In this document: piece after piece, positions 1-10,300 of the stretch
How the letters are laid out: each line of letters begins with the position of its first letter
Numbering within the stretch: position 1 is the stretch's first letter
Source of the DNA: an uncultured Sphingorhabdus sp.
Lineage (GTDB): Bacteria > Pseudomonadota > Alphaproteobacteria > Sphingomonadales > Sphingomonadaceae
DNA: 64,000 nucleotides
NCBI GenBank assembly: GCA_947492905.1
Contig: CANLOL010000001.1
Location: 62,001 to 126,000, forward strand
Direction of reading: 5' to 3'
The notes under the pieces: generated by a model
Databases searched by the model: none
What the model saw: the letters and a program-made list of their open reading frames with translations, nothing else
Told to the model about the DNA's origin: nothing
Made by a program: the position numbers and the translations under genes

Positions 1-1028
1 GGCATATCGGGCACAATCCCAATCGATGCGCTTGATACTGTATTGGTTGCATTGGATGTTGGCGTATCATGGCCATCCACTTTGCCGGCTAAGGCCTTGT
101 TTGCGCTCTCACTATTTGCTGTTTTACCAATGCGGCGCAGCATCGTTTTGAAACCATGCTCTTCTAAAAAACTTACCAAAGGCGGCTCTGGTATTTCAGC
201 CAAAGCCATATCCTCTATCGCTATTGGCAATGGGCAATCTTCTTTCAAGGTCACCAATACACGCGAGAGCCGAGCAAGCTCTGCATGCTCGACAAGCCGT
301 TCTTGCATTTTAGATTTTTTCATCTCTGGTGCGGCGGCAAGCACCGATTCCAAATCGCCATATTCGATCAATAATTTGGTCGCCGTTTTGGGGCCTATGC
401 CCGGAACACCGGGAATATTATCGCTGCTATCGCCCATCAAGGCCAGCATATCGCCAACCAATTCGGGACCAACGCCAAATTTCGCAACCACTTGCTCGCT
501 GCCGATACGCAAATCTTTCATCGTATCGAGCATTTCAATCGATGGGCCATCTGCGCCATCACTATCGACCACCAATTGCATCAAATCTTTGTCCGATGAT
601 ACGATGGTAACGCTCCAACCCTTCGCATAAGCAGTTTTCGCATAGGCGGCGATCATATCATCGGCCTCGACATTCTCTTCCTCTATCATCGGCAGGGAAA
701 AAGCGCGCGTTGCATCGCGGATTAATGGAAATTGTGGGCGCAAATCTTCGGGCGCTTCGGGGCGATTGGCTTTATATTGATCGTAAATTTCATTGCGAAA
801 GCTGGTCCCTGATTTATCGAGCACCACCGCCAAATGGGTTGGCCCATCGGCGGCGTTCAAATCATTGACCATCTTCCAAAGCATATTGGTATAGCCCGAA
901 ACCGCGCCCACTGGGACGCCTTTTGGATTGGTAAGCGGCGGCAAGCTGTAATAAGCGCGAAATATAAAGGCACTGCCATCAATCAAATAAAGATGTTTGG
1001 CCATACTATCATTTTGAGAATCTGTCAT
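1..1028 (-). CDS. polA: DNA polymerase I, N-terminal part (runs off the window)
   Basis: Reading leftward from the ATG at 1028, the frame stays open to the window edge and gives about 342 residues of the 5'-3' exonuclease region. After a short MTDSQNDSMAKH leader comes LYLIDGSAFIFRAYY, then a GTSFRNEIYDQYKANR segment, EADDMIAAYA, SSDKDLMQLV and the helix-hairpin-helix-like GDSSDNIPGIPGIGPKTA. These are the metal-binding acidic residues and DNA-binding elements of PolA flap endonucleases. PolA fills gaps and removes RNA primers in replication and repair. The polymerase domain lies outside the window, so intactness cannot be judged. It is divergent from the PQQ dehydrogenase, with about 125 bases between the starts. 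Confidence 0.95.
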   Translation of the reverse strand, partial: MTDSQNDSMAKHLYLIDGSAFIFRAYYSLPPLTNPKGVPVGAVSGYTNMLWKMVNDLNAADGPTHLAVVLDKSGTSFRNEIYDQYKANRPEAPEDLRPQFPLIRDATRAFSLPMIEEENVEADDMIAAYAKTAYAKGWSVTIVSSDKDLMQLVVDSDGADGPSIEMLDTMKDLRIGSEQVVAKFGVGPELVGDMLALMGDSSDNIPGVPGIGPKTATKLLIEYGDLESVLAAAPEMKKSKMQERLVEHAELARLSRVLVTLKEDCPLPIAIEDMALAEIPEPPLVSFLEEHGFKTMLRRIGKTANSESANKALAGKVDGHDTPTSNATNTVSSASIGIVPDM

Positions 1029-1152
1029 GATGGGTAACTAGCATCGCATCGGCTGCGCGTCATGTAAGAATTTCATAGAAATATGCACATTAATTATCTG
1101 CTGGACCTTTTCAATCAAGCGATTAAAGTGGGAATCACGTAGGGAGAGAGAC

Positions 1153-3339
1153 GTGACCAAAATAGTAAAAAACCAAATACCACAAATGTTTGCAAAATTT
1201 GCGCTCGGAACAGCAGCAGCCATTGCGCTAGCGAGTTGCGGCCAATCGGGCGGCGGCGGAGACGATAAAGTCAATGCGGAATATTTAGCCAGCGGCGGCG
1301 ATGGCAGCAATTGGGCGATGACTGGTTTTTCCTATGATGAACAACGGCATAGCCCTCTCGATCAAATTAATGACACGAATGTTGATCAATTGGGCATTGA
1401 ATGGTTTGCTGACCTGCCCGATGCACGCGGTCAAGAAGCCACCCCCGTTGTTGTCGATGGTAAAATGTATATCACCACGGCTTGGTCGAAAGTATTTGCT
1501 TATGATGCCGCAACGGGCGAAGCATTATGGAATTATGATCCTGAAGTGCCCGGCGAAACAGCTGTAAAAGCGTGCTGCGATGTCGTTAATCGCGGCCTTG
1601 CTTACTGGAAAGGCAAATTATTCGTCGGTACATTGGATGGCCGTTTAGTATCTCTGGACGCAAATAGCGGCGATGAACTTTGGAGCGTACAGACGCTAGA
1701 CCCTGAATCCAATGGCACGATTACGGGTGTTCCGCGCGTTTTCAAAGATAAGGTGATTATTGGTAATGGCGGCGCTGAATTTGGCGTGCGCGGTTTTGTA
1801 ACCGCCTATGATGTGGAAAGCGGTGAAAAGGCTTGGCGTTTTTACACAACGCCCAACCCCAAAGGCGAAGCCGATGGAGAGGCTAGCGATACTATATTGG
1901 CAAAGGCGAGCGAAACATGGAGCGGCCCTGATAAAGCACAAAAAGGCGATTGGCGCGAGAGCGGCGGCGGCGGCACTGTTTGGGACGCCATTGTTTATGA
2001 TGCTGAATTGGACCAGCTCTACATTGGCGTTGGCAATGGCAATAGCTGGAACCATGGAGTGCGCAGCGCAGGCGAAGGCGATAATTGGTTCATATCATCG
2101 GTAGTTGCCCTCAATCCCGACACGGGCGAATATATTTGGCATTATCAAGAGACCCCTGCTGAAACATGGGATTTCACTGCTACTCAGCCGATTATTTTGG
2201 CCAATCAAATGGTCGATGGAGAAGAACGTAAGGTTCTTTATCATGCGCCGAAAAATGGTTTCTTTTTTACCATTGATCGCAAAACTGGCGTGCCTATTTC
2301 GGCAGAACCTTTTATCGAAGGCGTAAATTGGGCCACAGGATATGATAAAGAAACATGGCGGCCGATAGAAAACCCCGAAGCGCGCTTTTATAAAACGGGC
2401 AAGCCATTTCTGGCATTACCCTCTGCTTTGGGCGCCCATAATTGGCATCCCATGAGCTATAATCCGAGCACAGGATTGGTTTATATCCCTGCACAAAAAG
2501 TGGCAGCGGCCTATATTCCAGCCTCTGGCCTTGATGCTGAGCGCAAAAAATTAGGCTTTAATACCAATGTTTCCAATGCTGGATTTTCCCTGCCCGATGA
2601 TGTGAATTTCGTCAGAGCTGCGATAGCGGCGACCACAGGGCAATTGGTGGCATTTGATCCGCGCACGGGCAAAGCGGCTTGGACAATTGACCAACAAACG
2701 CCTTGGAATGGCGGAACATTAAGCACCGCAGGCAATTTGGTTTTCCAAGGCAATGCATTGGGTGAATTTAATGCTTATTCCGCTGACAAAGGCACAAAAT
2801 TATTCAGCCTTCCCGTACAATCGGGTGTATTGGCTGGCGCATCAACCTACAGCGTGAATGGCGAACAATATGTCGCATTTCTAACCAGCAAAGGCGGCGC
2901 ATTTCCGCTGGTGGCTGGCTATGCTGGCGGGGCAGCAAATCCCATCCCAAGCATACCGCGCTTAATCGTTCTAAAATTGGGCGCGAAAGGCGAATTGCCT
3001 GCTCTGCCTGAACCTGTGAAATATGAATGGAATGCTCCTGATCAATTTGGCGATGCTGCGCAAATAGCCGATGGCGAACAATCCTTCTTACGCTATTGCA
3101 TGGTATGCCACGGCGCAGGGGCGGTTGGCGGCGGTGTCGTTCCTGACTTAAGAAAATCTGGAACAATAGCCGATAAAGATACATGGAAATCTATCGTTTA
3201 TGATGGCATCTTAAAAGACCGCGGCATGGTAGGATTTTCATCTGTAATGGATGAAACCCAAACCGATAATATCCGCGCTTATGTAATCGGAAGAGCAGAT
3301 CAAGCCAAGAAAGATGATGCAGCGATAACGGCCAATTGA
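1153..3339 (+). CDS. PQQ-dependent alcohol dehydrogenase (quinohemoprotein, lipoprotein)
   Basis: This 728-residue protein is a periplasmic quinohemoprotein alcohol dehydrogenase of type II. It should oxidise alcohols with PQQ and pass electrons to its own haem c. The GTG start at 1153 follows AGGGAGAGAG. Residues 20-29 form a lipobox ending at Cys29, so it is probably membrane-anchored. Adjacent cysteines 141-142 match the vicinal disulfide of the family. Asp340 in WDFTATQ is the likely catalytic base. Residue 342 is Thr rather than the extra Asp of lanthanide enzymes, which points to a calcium type. A C-terminal cytochrome domain carries CMVCH at 649-653, with Met692 as a possible axial ligand. 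No PQQ biosynthesis genes are nearby, so the cofactor must come from elsewhere. The natural substrate cannot be read from the sequence. Confidence 0.9.
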   Translation: MTKIVKNQIPQMFAKFALGTAAAIALASCGQSGGGGDDKVNAEYLASGGDGSNWAMTGFSYDEQRHSPLDQINDTNVDQLGIEWFADLPDARGQEATPVVVDGKMYITTAWSKVFAYDAATGEALWNYDPEVPGETAVKACCDVVNRGLAYWKGKLFVGTLDGRLVSLDANSGDELWSVQTLDPESNGTITGVPRVFKDKVIIGNGGAEFGVRGFVTAYDVESGEKAWRFYTTPNPKGEADGEASDTILAKASETWSGPDKAQKGDWRESGGGGTVWDAIVYDAELDQLYIGVGNGNSWNHGVRSAGEGDNWFISSVVALNPDTGEYIWHYQETPAETWDFTATQPIILANQMVDGEERKVLYHAPKNGFFFTIDRKTGVPISAEPFIEGVNWATGYDKETWRPIENPEARFYKTGKPFLALPSALGAHNWHPMSYNPSTGLVYIPAQKVAAAYIPASGLDAERKKLGFNTNVSNAGFSLPDDVNFVRAAIAATTGQLVAFDPRTGKAAWTIDQQTPWNGGTLSTAGNLVFQGNALGEFNAYSADKGTKLFSLPVQSGVLAGASTYSVNGEQYVAFLTSKGGAFPLVAGYAGGAANPIPSIPRLIVLKLGAKGELPALPEPVKYEWNAPDQFGDAAQIADGEQSFLRYCMVCHGAGAVGGGVVPDLRKSGTIADKDTWKSIVYDGILKDRGMVGFSSVMDETQTDNIRAYVIGRADQAKKDDAAITAN

Positions 3340-3483
3340 TGCGAAATTGGGCATGCTGTAATTTTAAGCAATTGCCTAATTTTTAATCATAAAAAGAGGC
3401 GGTATTTTCGCAGTTAGTTCCATGTGAAATCACTATTTCTATTGGAGAAAACTACTTTTCTAGGGAATCCAAAGCGAAACAGG

Positions 3484-3505
3484 GTGCGACCTATAAAATC
3501 CGCAC
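3484..3505. promoter_or_regulatory. Inverted repeat upstream of glnB
   Basis: GTGCG (3484-3488) is repeated as CGCAC (3501-3505) around a 12-base spacer. It lies 14 bases before a sigma-54-like promoter and about 100 bases before glnB. A dyad in this position could be an activator site such as NtrC, but it does not match the usual NtrC consensus well. It is reported as a dyad only. Confidence 0.25.
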
Positions 3506-3518
3506 GCACAATATCATT

Positions 3519-3534
3519 TGGCATGTTTTTTGAA
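3519..3534 (+). promoter_or_regulatory. Possible sigma-54 promoter for glnB-glnA
   Basis: TGGCATG, four bases, then TTGAA gives the -24/-12 layout of a sigma-54 promoter with the correct spacing between GG and the -12 dinucleotide. The -12 pair is GA instead of GC, which weakens the call. Nitrogen control of glnBA by RpoN is common in Proteobacteria, and this site lies 73 bases before the glnB start. Confidence 0.35.
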
Positions 3535-3564
3535 TGTATTTGCTGCATAATTATGATATTATGA

Positions 3565-3945
<381 letters not shown>

Positions 3946-4058
3946 AATTTAGCTCTCAATAGAGCGCAATTATTTCAAAAGCCATAACTCAGGACATGGC
4001 ACAACATTACAATCAATATCCTCAGCCTGATGAAGAGGAAAGTATAAGGGAAGAAGAA

Positions 4059-5471
4059 ATGGCAAAAAACGCCAAAGATATTTTAGATATGATTAAAGAA
4101 CATGACATTGAGTGGGTGGATGTGCGTTTCACAGACCCGCGCGGTAAATGGCAACATCTATCAATGTGCTCAAGCGTCGTTGACGAAGATGCACTAGAAG
4201 ATGGCTTTATGTTCGACGGTTCTTCAATCGAAGGCTGGAAAGCCATTAACGAATCTGACATGATTTTGCGCCCTGATCTGGATGCAACATATTTAGATCC
4301 ATTTTCAGCAACACCTATGTTGATCGTTGTTTGTGACATCGTGGAACCTGGCGATGGTTCACTTTACTCGCGCGATCCCCGTTCAACCGCAAAACGCGCC
4401 GAAGCCTATTTGAAATCTTCTGGCATTGGTGACACCGTTTATGTTGGCCCAGAACCTGAATTTTTCATGTTTGACGATGTTCGTTTCTCTGACGGTTATA
4501 ACGGCAGCAGCTTTGAAATTGACGATATTGAATTGCCAACCAACACAGGTAAATCCTATGAAATGGGCAATATGGGCCATCGCCCGCGCGCCAAAGGCGG
4601 CTATTTCCCAGTAGCACCAGTGGATAGCGCCGTTGATATTCGCGGTGAAATGGTATCAACCATGATGGACATGGGTCTTCCTATGGACAAGCATCACCAC
4701 GAAGTGGCCGCAGCGCAGCATGAGCTAGGTATTACTTTTGGTACATTGGTGGAAACCGCCGATCGCACTCAAGTATATAAATATGTGGTGCAGCAAGTTG
4801 CACATGCTTATGGCAAAACAGCAACTTTCATGCCCAAGCCTATCAAAGAAGATAATGGCAGCGGCATGCACACCCACATGTCAATCTGGAAAGATGGCAA
4901 GCCTCTTTTCGCTGGTGATGAATATGCTGGCCTATCTGAAATGTGCCTCCATTATATTGGCGGCGTTATCAAACATGCTAAAGCTTGTAATGCATTTACC
5001 AATGCGACAACAAACAGCTATAAACGTCTAGTTCCAGGCTTTGAAGCGCCTGTTCTTCTTGCTTATTCTAGCCGTAACCGTAGCGCATCATGCCGTATTC
5101 CTTATGGTGCTGGTGACAAAGCGAAACGCGTTGAATTCCGTTTCCCTGATGCGCTTGCTAACCCTTATCTATCAGCAGCAGCATTGTTGATGGCGGGTCT
5201 TGATGGCATTGAGAATAAAATCCACCCAGGCGATGCTATGGATAAAAATCTATATGATCTTCCACCTGCAGAGCTTGCCGAAGTGCCAACCGTTTGCGGT
5301 TCACTGCGCGAAGCTTTGGAAGCATTAGAAGCCGATCATGAGTTTTTGCTAAAAGGCGATGTGTTCACCAAAGATCAAATCGATGCTTATGCTGAATTGA
5401 AATGGGAAGAAGTTAGCCGTATGGAAACAACGCCTAACCCTGTTGAATTTGACATGTATTACAGCAGCTAA
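4059..5471 (+). CDS. glnA: Glutamine synthetase type I
   Basis: GlnA condenses glutamate and ammonia to glutamine with ATP. From the ATG at 4059 the product is 470 residues, the family norm. A longer in-frame start at 3996 adds 21 acidic residues not seen in GlnA, while TAAGGGAAG lies just before 4059, so I chose the shorter form. Visible signatures include FDGSSIEGW, the ATP-site [25 protein letters not shown] and the adenylylation site NLYDLPP with Tyr near residue 399. It should therefore be controlled by GlnE adenylylation, itself governed by the adjacent PII protein. A strong hairpin terminator follows. Confidence 0.97.
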   Translation: MAKNAKDILDMIKEHDIEWVDVRFTDPRGKWQHLSMCSSVVDEDALEDGFMFDGSSIEGWKAINESDMILRPDLDATYLDPFSATPMLIVVCDIVEPGDGSLYSRDPRSTAKRAEAYLKSSGIGDTVYVGPEPEFFMFDDVRFSDGYNGSSFEIDDIELPTNTGKSYEMGNMGHRPRAKGGYFPVAPVDSAVDIRGEMVSTMMDMGLPMDKHHHEVAAAQHELGITFGTLVETADRTQVYKYVVQQVAHAYGKTATFMPKPIKEDNGSGMHTHMSIWKDGKPLFAGDEYAGLSEMCLHYIGGVIKHAKACNAFTNATTNSYKRLVPGFEAPVLLAYSSRNRSASCRIPYGAGDKAKRVEFRFPDALANPYLSAAALLMAGLDGIENKIHPGDAMDKNLYDLPPAELAEVPTVCGSLREALEALEADHEFLLKGDVFTKDQIDAYAELKWEEVSRMETTPNPVEFDMYYSS

Positions 5472-5491
5472 ATCTAGCTCTCTCCAATCTG

Positions 5492-5527
5492 AAGCCCGAA
5501 GGAAGCATTTCCCTCGGGCTTTTTTTT
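5492..5527 (+). terminator. Intrinsic terminator of glnBA
   Basis: AGCCCGA pairs with TCGGGCT (plus inner G-C pairs) around a short loop and is followed at once by seven T residues. It ends the glnA transcript before the convergent PAP2 gene. Confidence 0.9.
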
Positions 5528-5555
5528 GCGGTAAATATATGCGCCTAATAGCCGT

Positions 5556-6434
5556 TTAGTCTCTCGCTATTTTAATCGCTCTAAATAATAGGGGCGCGCC
5601 GAATGTCATATGAAAGCTTAAAATTAAGAGCGTTATAAATGCGCCGCTATAGCCATCTACTATATAGCCCATGATGCCGGATAATAATGACAGCGAAGCA
5701 ATACCCACTATCGCAGCAAAAACCGGCGCGATAAATGCATGGCCCCAGATTTGCGCTTTCAATTCATAGCGCAAATAATCCTGATATAATTGATGGCCAT
5801 AGAGCCACCCCATCATCAAAGCGCAAACCAATATCGTTTCATAGCTGTTGGTTGAGCTTGGCCAAATGAGAGATAATAGCAGCATCAGCATCAATATCAT
5901 CGGCAAATGCCAACGGGCATGAAGCCCGCGAAACTTAGCCAATGCAGGGTGCAGGGAAAATTTGAAAAGCAGTATTGAAACTGCCGCTAAGGCTAATCCG
6001 ACTATTATATCCTCTACATCATGCACGCCAAGATAGATGCGTGATAGGCAAATCATTGCGACAATGATGCTCGATAAAATCCACATCCATGTTCGGCGCA
6101 CTTCATATGCGAGCCACAACCATAGCACGCCAGAGACTTGAGCATGACCCGATGGCATACCGAAACTCTCGGCTACTTCCGCATCTAGGCGAAAAACCAA
6201 ATCGGGTCTTGGGTTCATCCAATAATCTTTTAAGAAAGCATTGAGCAAGCTGGTCAGCATGACAATCATCATTAATCGCGTGGCGGCATCTCTATTCCAG
6301 AGCCAATAAAGCAGCGGCAGAAAGAATGTAATAAATGTTGGATAGCCTAGCCATGTAAAGCCTTCAAATAGTGGCGTTAGCGCAGCATTACGATAGGGTA
6401 TAATCCAGCTAATATCATGCAAAATATTATTCAA
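5556..6434 (-). CDS. PAP2-family membrane phosphatase
   Basis: A 292-residue polytopic membrane protein with the three PAP2 acid phosphatase motifs: KDYWMNPRPD, then PSGHA, then SRIYLGVHDVEDI with the catalytic His and Asp. Six or more hydrophobic segments surround them, as in lipid phosphatases such as undecaprenyl-diphosphate or phosphatidate phosphatases. Substrate specificity cannot be assigned. The reading frame opens with a TTG codon at 6434 preceded by ATAGGT; no ATG lies close upstream in frame. It sits 55 bases after the GH12-like gene and is probably the last gene of the tamA-tamB operon. Confidence 0.85.
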   Translation of the reverse strand: MNNILHDISWIIPYRNAALTPLFEGFTWLGYPTFITFFLPLLYWLWNRDAATRLMMIVMLTSLLNAFLKDYWMNPRPDLVFRLDAEVAESFGMPSGHAQVSGVLWLWLAYEVRRTWMWILSSIIVAMICLSRIYLGVHDVEDIIVGLALAAVSILLFKFSLHPALAKFRGLHARWHLPMILMLMLLLSLIWPSSTNSYETILVCALMMGWLYGHQLYQDYLRYELKAQIWGHAFIAPVFAAIVGIASLSLLSGIMGYIVDGYSGAFITLLILSFHMTFGAPLLFRAIKIARD

Positions 6435-6489
6435 TTAACAACCTATCTTTGTTCATATCATTGGAAAGCATTGAAAATAATCCATAGCC

Positions 6490-7329
6490 TCAATTATCGA
6501 TCTGAACAGAAAAATCCTCTACCCAAGCAACGCCTTCACCTTGCATAATTTCCGTGCCCAATTCAACATCGGCAATATAATATTGGTCCAATTGTAAATC
6601 TGATAATATGGGATTGCTCAGCAAATCTATGACATCGAAGCTATTCGAGAGACGGTTATCCTCGGCCTTAAATGTGACATAGACCCAGCTATTATCATTT
6701 TCTCCCGAAGCATCGCTCCAATTTCTATCGAGCCATACCGACCATTGCCTGCCCCCGCTCTCAATAGTGCCAATTTGCTCCCCCGCTGGATTAAGATGCC
6801 CCTCTGTCGCATAGGTCCACACCATAATTTCAGCCGCTATCACCGCCTTATTTTGCGTTTCACCAATATCAACGCTGTTGGTCAGCCACATCGATGTAGC
6901 AACATTAAATTCGCCGCGCGTATCAAAACGCATTTCATGCGAAATATTGAGGGCATTAATATCTTTTATCTTTGCAGGCAAATCATTGCCGCCAACTGGC
7001 AGCGGCGCCCAAGGGGATGTTCCAACCTTTATCTGAGGATAGGCAAAAATCTGTTGCCCTGTATCTGGCCATTGCCATGACCAACCATAGATGGGTGTAT
7101 CCGAATTTGGTTTCTCTACTATGCATTGCTGCCATGCATAATCGCCAGCTGCATTTTTGTTCCAAACATTATTATAGAGAATTTTACCATCAACCTCTAT
7201 CGATTGATAATCATCGCATCCCAGCTTTATGACCTCTGGCTTAATCCATATTTCTTCTTCGTTAGTGCATGACATCGCCATATAAATCATTGGAAGCATG
7301 CATATTATGCGGATGGTTTTTGCTATCAT
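6490..7329 (-). CDS. GH12-like glycoside hydrolase, lipoprotein
   Basis: A 279-residue exported protein with a lipobox (MAMSC, Cys21). The C-terminal two thirds reads like a glycoside hydrolase family 12 beta-jelly roll (endoglucanase or xyloglucanase). AAEIMVW places a candidate nucleophile at Glu167, and ADVELGTEIMQGEG places a candidate acid/base at Glu260. Trp-rich segments such as YGWSWQWP could line a sugar-binding cleft. GH12 enzymes cleave beta-1,4-glucans with retention. The assignment is from motif layout only. It starts 12 bases after tamB ends, with GGATAGAG before the ATG, so it should be co-transcribed with tamAB, an unusual setting for a polysaccharide hydrolase. Confidence 0.7.
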   Translation of the reverse strand: MIAKTIRIICMLPMIYMAMSCTNEEEIWIKPEVIKLGCDDYQSIEVDGKILYNNVWNKNAAGDYAWQQCIVEKPNSDTPIYGWSWQWPDTGQQIFAYPQIKVGTSPWAPLPVGGNDLPAKIKDINALNISHEMRFDTRGEFNVATSMWLTNSVDIGETQNKAVIAAEIMVWTYATEGHLNPAGEQIGTIESGGRQWSVWLDRNWSDASGENDNSWVYVTFKAEDNRLSNSFDVIDLLSNPILSDLQLDQYYIADVELGTEIMQGEGVAWVEDFSVQIDN

Positions 7330-7341
7330 CTAATCTCTATC

Positions 7342-10300
7342 CTAATAATCTCGGCTGATTTTAGCATTTACGCCTTGTTCGCCCAGCGTAGAGATAGAGG
7401 ATAATAGCGCAAGCCAGCGGGTGATTTGAAACTCAACCTGCGTCGCACTATAGCCCCTGCCATCGGTCACCAATTCCACAAAAGTACGCCGCCCAATATA
7501 TTTACCAACGGCAATCCCTGTACCTTGGCCCGTCGCTGCATTGGCAGAAACAAAGCGCAATCGGTCTAATCCAACGGCTTTGCGAATAGCATTAATCGGG
7601 TCTAATCCGCCGCTCTGTAATCCCGCAACAGCCGATGAGAGCTGTATCGCCTCGGCAGCTGATAATTCCAATACTGATGTTCCAAATAAGAGGCGCGCCA
7701 ATAATTCCTCTTGCGGTAATGTCGGCGTGCTAGTGAAGGTAATAGACGGAGAGAAGCTACGCCCGCGCACTTCGATTCGCGCATCAACGCCATTGAGCAG
7801 CGCCTCTGCCACAATATCAATTTGCGGATTGGGCGGATTGCGCCCACCGAAAATTATCGCCCCGCGCGCCAGATTAAACACCCTGCCCGCAAAATCATAA
7901 TCACCGCGCACAAGGTCTGCGCGTCCCGCGATAGTCGGGCTGTCAATACGCCCACCAATTTTGAAATCACCGCTCCATTCGCTCTCTATACCAAGGCCAG
8001 TAACATCAAAATCCCTATTGGCTTTTACGCCTAAATTAAGGCGCCAAGGGGTGATGTTGCGATTGGCAAAAGGCAGATCATCGCGCCTATTTATCTCTCT
8101 AACTTTGATATTGGGTAATATCTCAGCAGCATTAGCGCGCCCCAATTGATAGCGCCCTTGGTTCATAATTATATTACCAGAAATTGTTCCGCCATTGCCG
8201 CTTGATGCTATTTTAATCGGCCCTGTAACGCGCGCAGCAACATCGTCTCTGTCTATCAGCAATGCATTTTTCGCATCAATATTTAGATTAATCCCAATGC
8301 TATTGCTGTTGGTAAAATCAAAAAATCCATTGCCTGTTATAAAACCACCGCCCGGTGTATTGCCGCTTATTTGAGTAAAGCGCAATTGCGAGCCATCAAA
8401 ACGGCCTTGCGTTTTTAGGCCACTGATAATCGTACCAGAAAGACCGCTTTCCAATCGCGCATTTTTGGTTTGCAAAGCACCGCGTATTTGCGGGTTGTTA
8501 ATAGTACCGCGCGCATCAGCCGCTATTTTTGCATCGCCCGTTAAATCGAACAATTCAATACCGGTGAGCCGCCATAATGTATCGGCGCGGCCATCAAAAC
8601 GCATTTGCGCAAATAATTTACCGCGCAGCACCCTATCGATAATATTGCTGCCGCTGCTTAAATTTATCTTGGTCTGCAAACGGCCCACATTATTCTTATT
8701 ACGCGAAAGCACAGCACGCGCAGCCAATATAGAATTTTCAAGCTTCATATTGAGTCCAGCGTCAATGGGTTGCGAAGATAAAAATAGCCCTGAGCGGGTT
8801 AGGCCCTTGATGTTTAATTTGGCTTCTCCGCGCGGACGATTACCAGTGTTGGTAAATTGAATATTGCCGCTCGCATTGCCGCCAAAGCCCAAATTACTAT
8901 CGCCCAAATCTAATATATCGAGCGGAAGTTTTTTGAGCAAAGCATCCATTTCCAATATAGAATTACCAAAGCGGCCCGAAGCGGTTAATTGGCCTCCGCC
9001 ATAGCTTAATCTAGCAGGCTGCAATCGCCATATACCACCCTTATTTGTGATGATAGCATTGCGGGTCAGTCTGATGGGTTTGCGCCTATAATTCCCCCTA
9101 GCCTGCACAACATATCGGCCCGGATTAACCGCAATATTGGTTGTAAAGTCAAAGCCGCTGCCGCGCGTTCCAGCCACCGAAGCCGTGACCTCGCCTGTCC
9201 CATTTTTGATTTTCGCATTGGCAGCAATACGGCCCAATATTAAATTGCCTTGGCTAATGCCTTGCGCCTGTAATGTGGCATCTATGTCCGATGTTTGGCC
9301 GTCAAAAACCCCTGTCAGATTAAATTTACCCGACCGTATCAATATCGCATTATCCGATCTAAAGCGTGCATTGCGTATATCAAAATTGGCAACAAGCCGC
9401 TGCGCTCCATTGACAGGCCGTAATTGAATATCGCCATCAACCCCGCCCTGATTAATAGTGAAATCACCGATAAGCCCAGCAGCGCTATTTCTTATACTGC
9501 CCTTAGCCACTGTGTCGCTGACCAATAAATTATCGAAACGGACAAATGCATCGCCATTTTGTGGTAAAATAATATTACCCAAGCCATTAAATGGCCCAAG
9601 CAAGGATTGGCCATCGCTCTTAAAAGCAAAGCCTGATTGATTGGGCGTTAGTGTGATGGCGACATTTTTCAGCCCCAATGGATCATAAGGATTATCGAGA
9701 TTCAGCGTTACTTTTGGCCTTGATAAATCACCGCTGATTGTGGCTTTTGCTGCGCCATATTGTTTATGAATGCCTTTGCCAGAGATTAAAAATGTTCCAT
9801 CGCGCATCCTCTGACCGCTGCCTTCAAATGCCAGAAGCGGTGATTGTACAGTGAAGCTTGGGAAACGAAAAACTGCATCAGGGCCAAGGGCAATTTTGGC
9901 ATTTACGCGCGGTAATCCACCTGTAATATCGCGCACAAATCCATTATCGGCGCGCAGCAATTGAGCATTTACATCGCCAGTAATAGCAACGCCTTGCGGC
10001 CGTGCAGGGCTGAAATTCAAACGTCCTTCTATGTCAGCAAGTCCGATGCCTTGCACCAGATATGATGGCAATTTTCCGTCCAGATTAATATCATATTGGC
10101 CATTGGTTAGATTGGAAACTATATCCAAATTACCGCTAATCCGATTGGTTTGAACTTTGGCTTTATCAACCGATAAAATATTATTGGCCAGATTGATCTC
10201 ACCATCGGCTCTTATGGTGCGCAGCAATGCTAAAATCTGCGGATCAAAACCTTGGGCGCTTTGTGCCGTCAATGCGATGGGCAAGCGCATAGCTCTTCCG

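Noticed and set aside
43-630. 195-codon frame on the plus strand
   Set aside because: It is antisense to polA, which has clear exonuclease motifs; the frame is a shadow.
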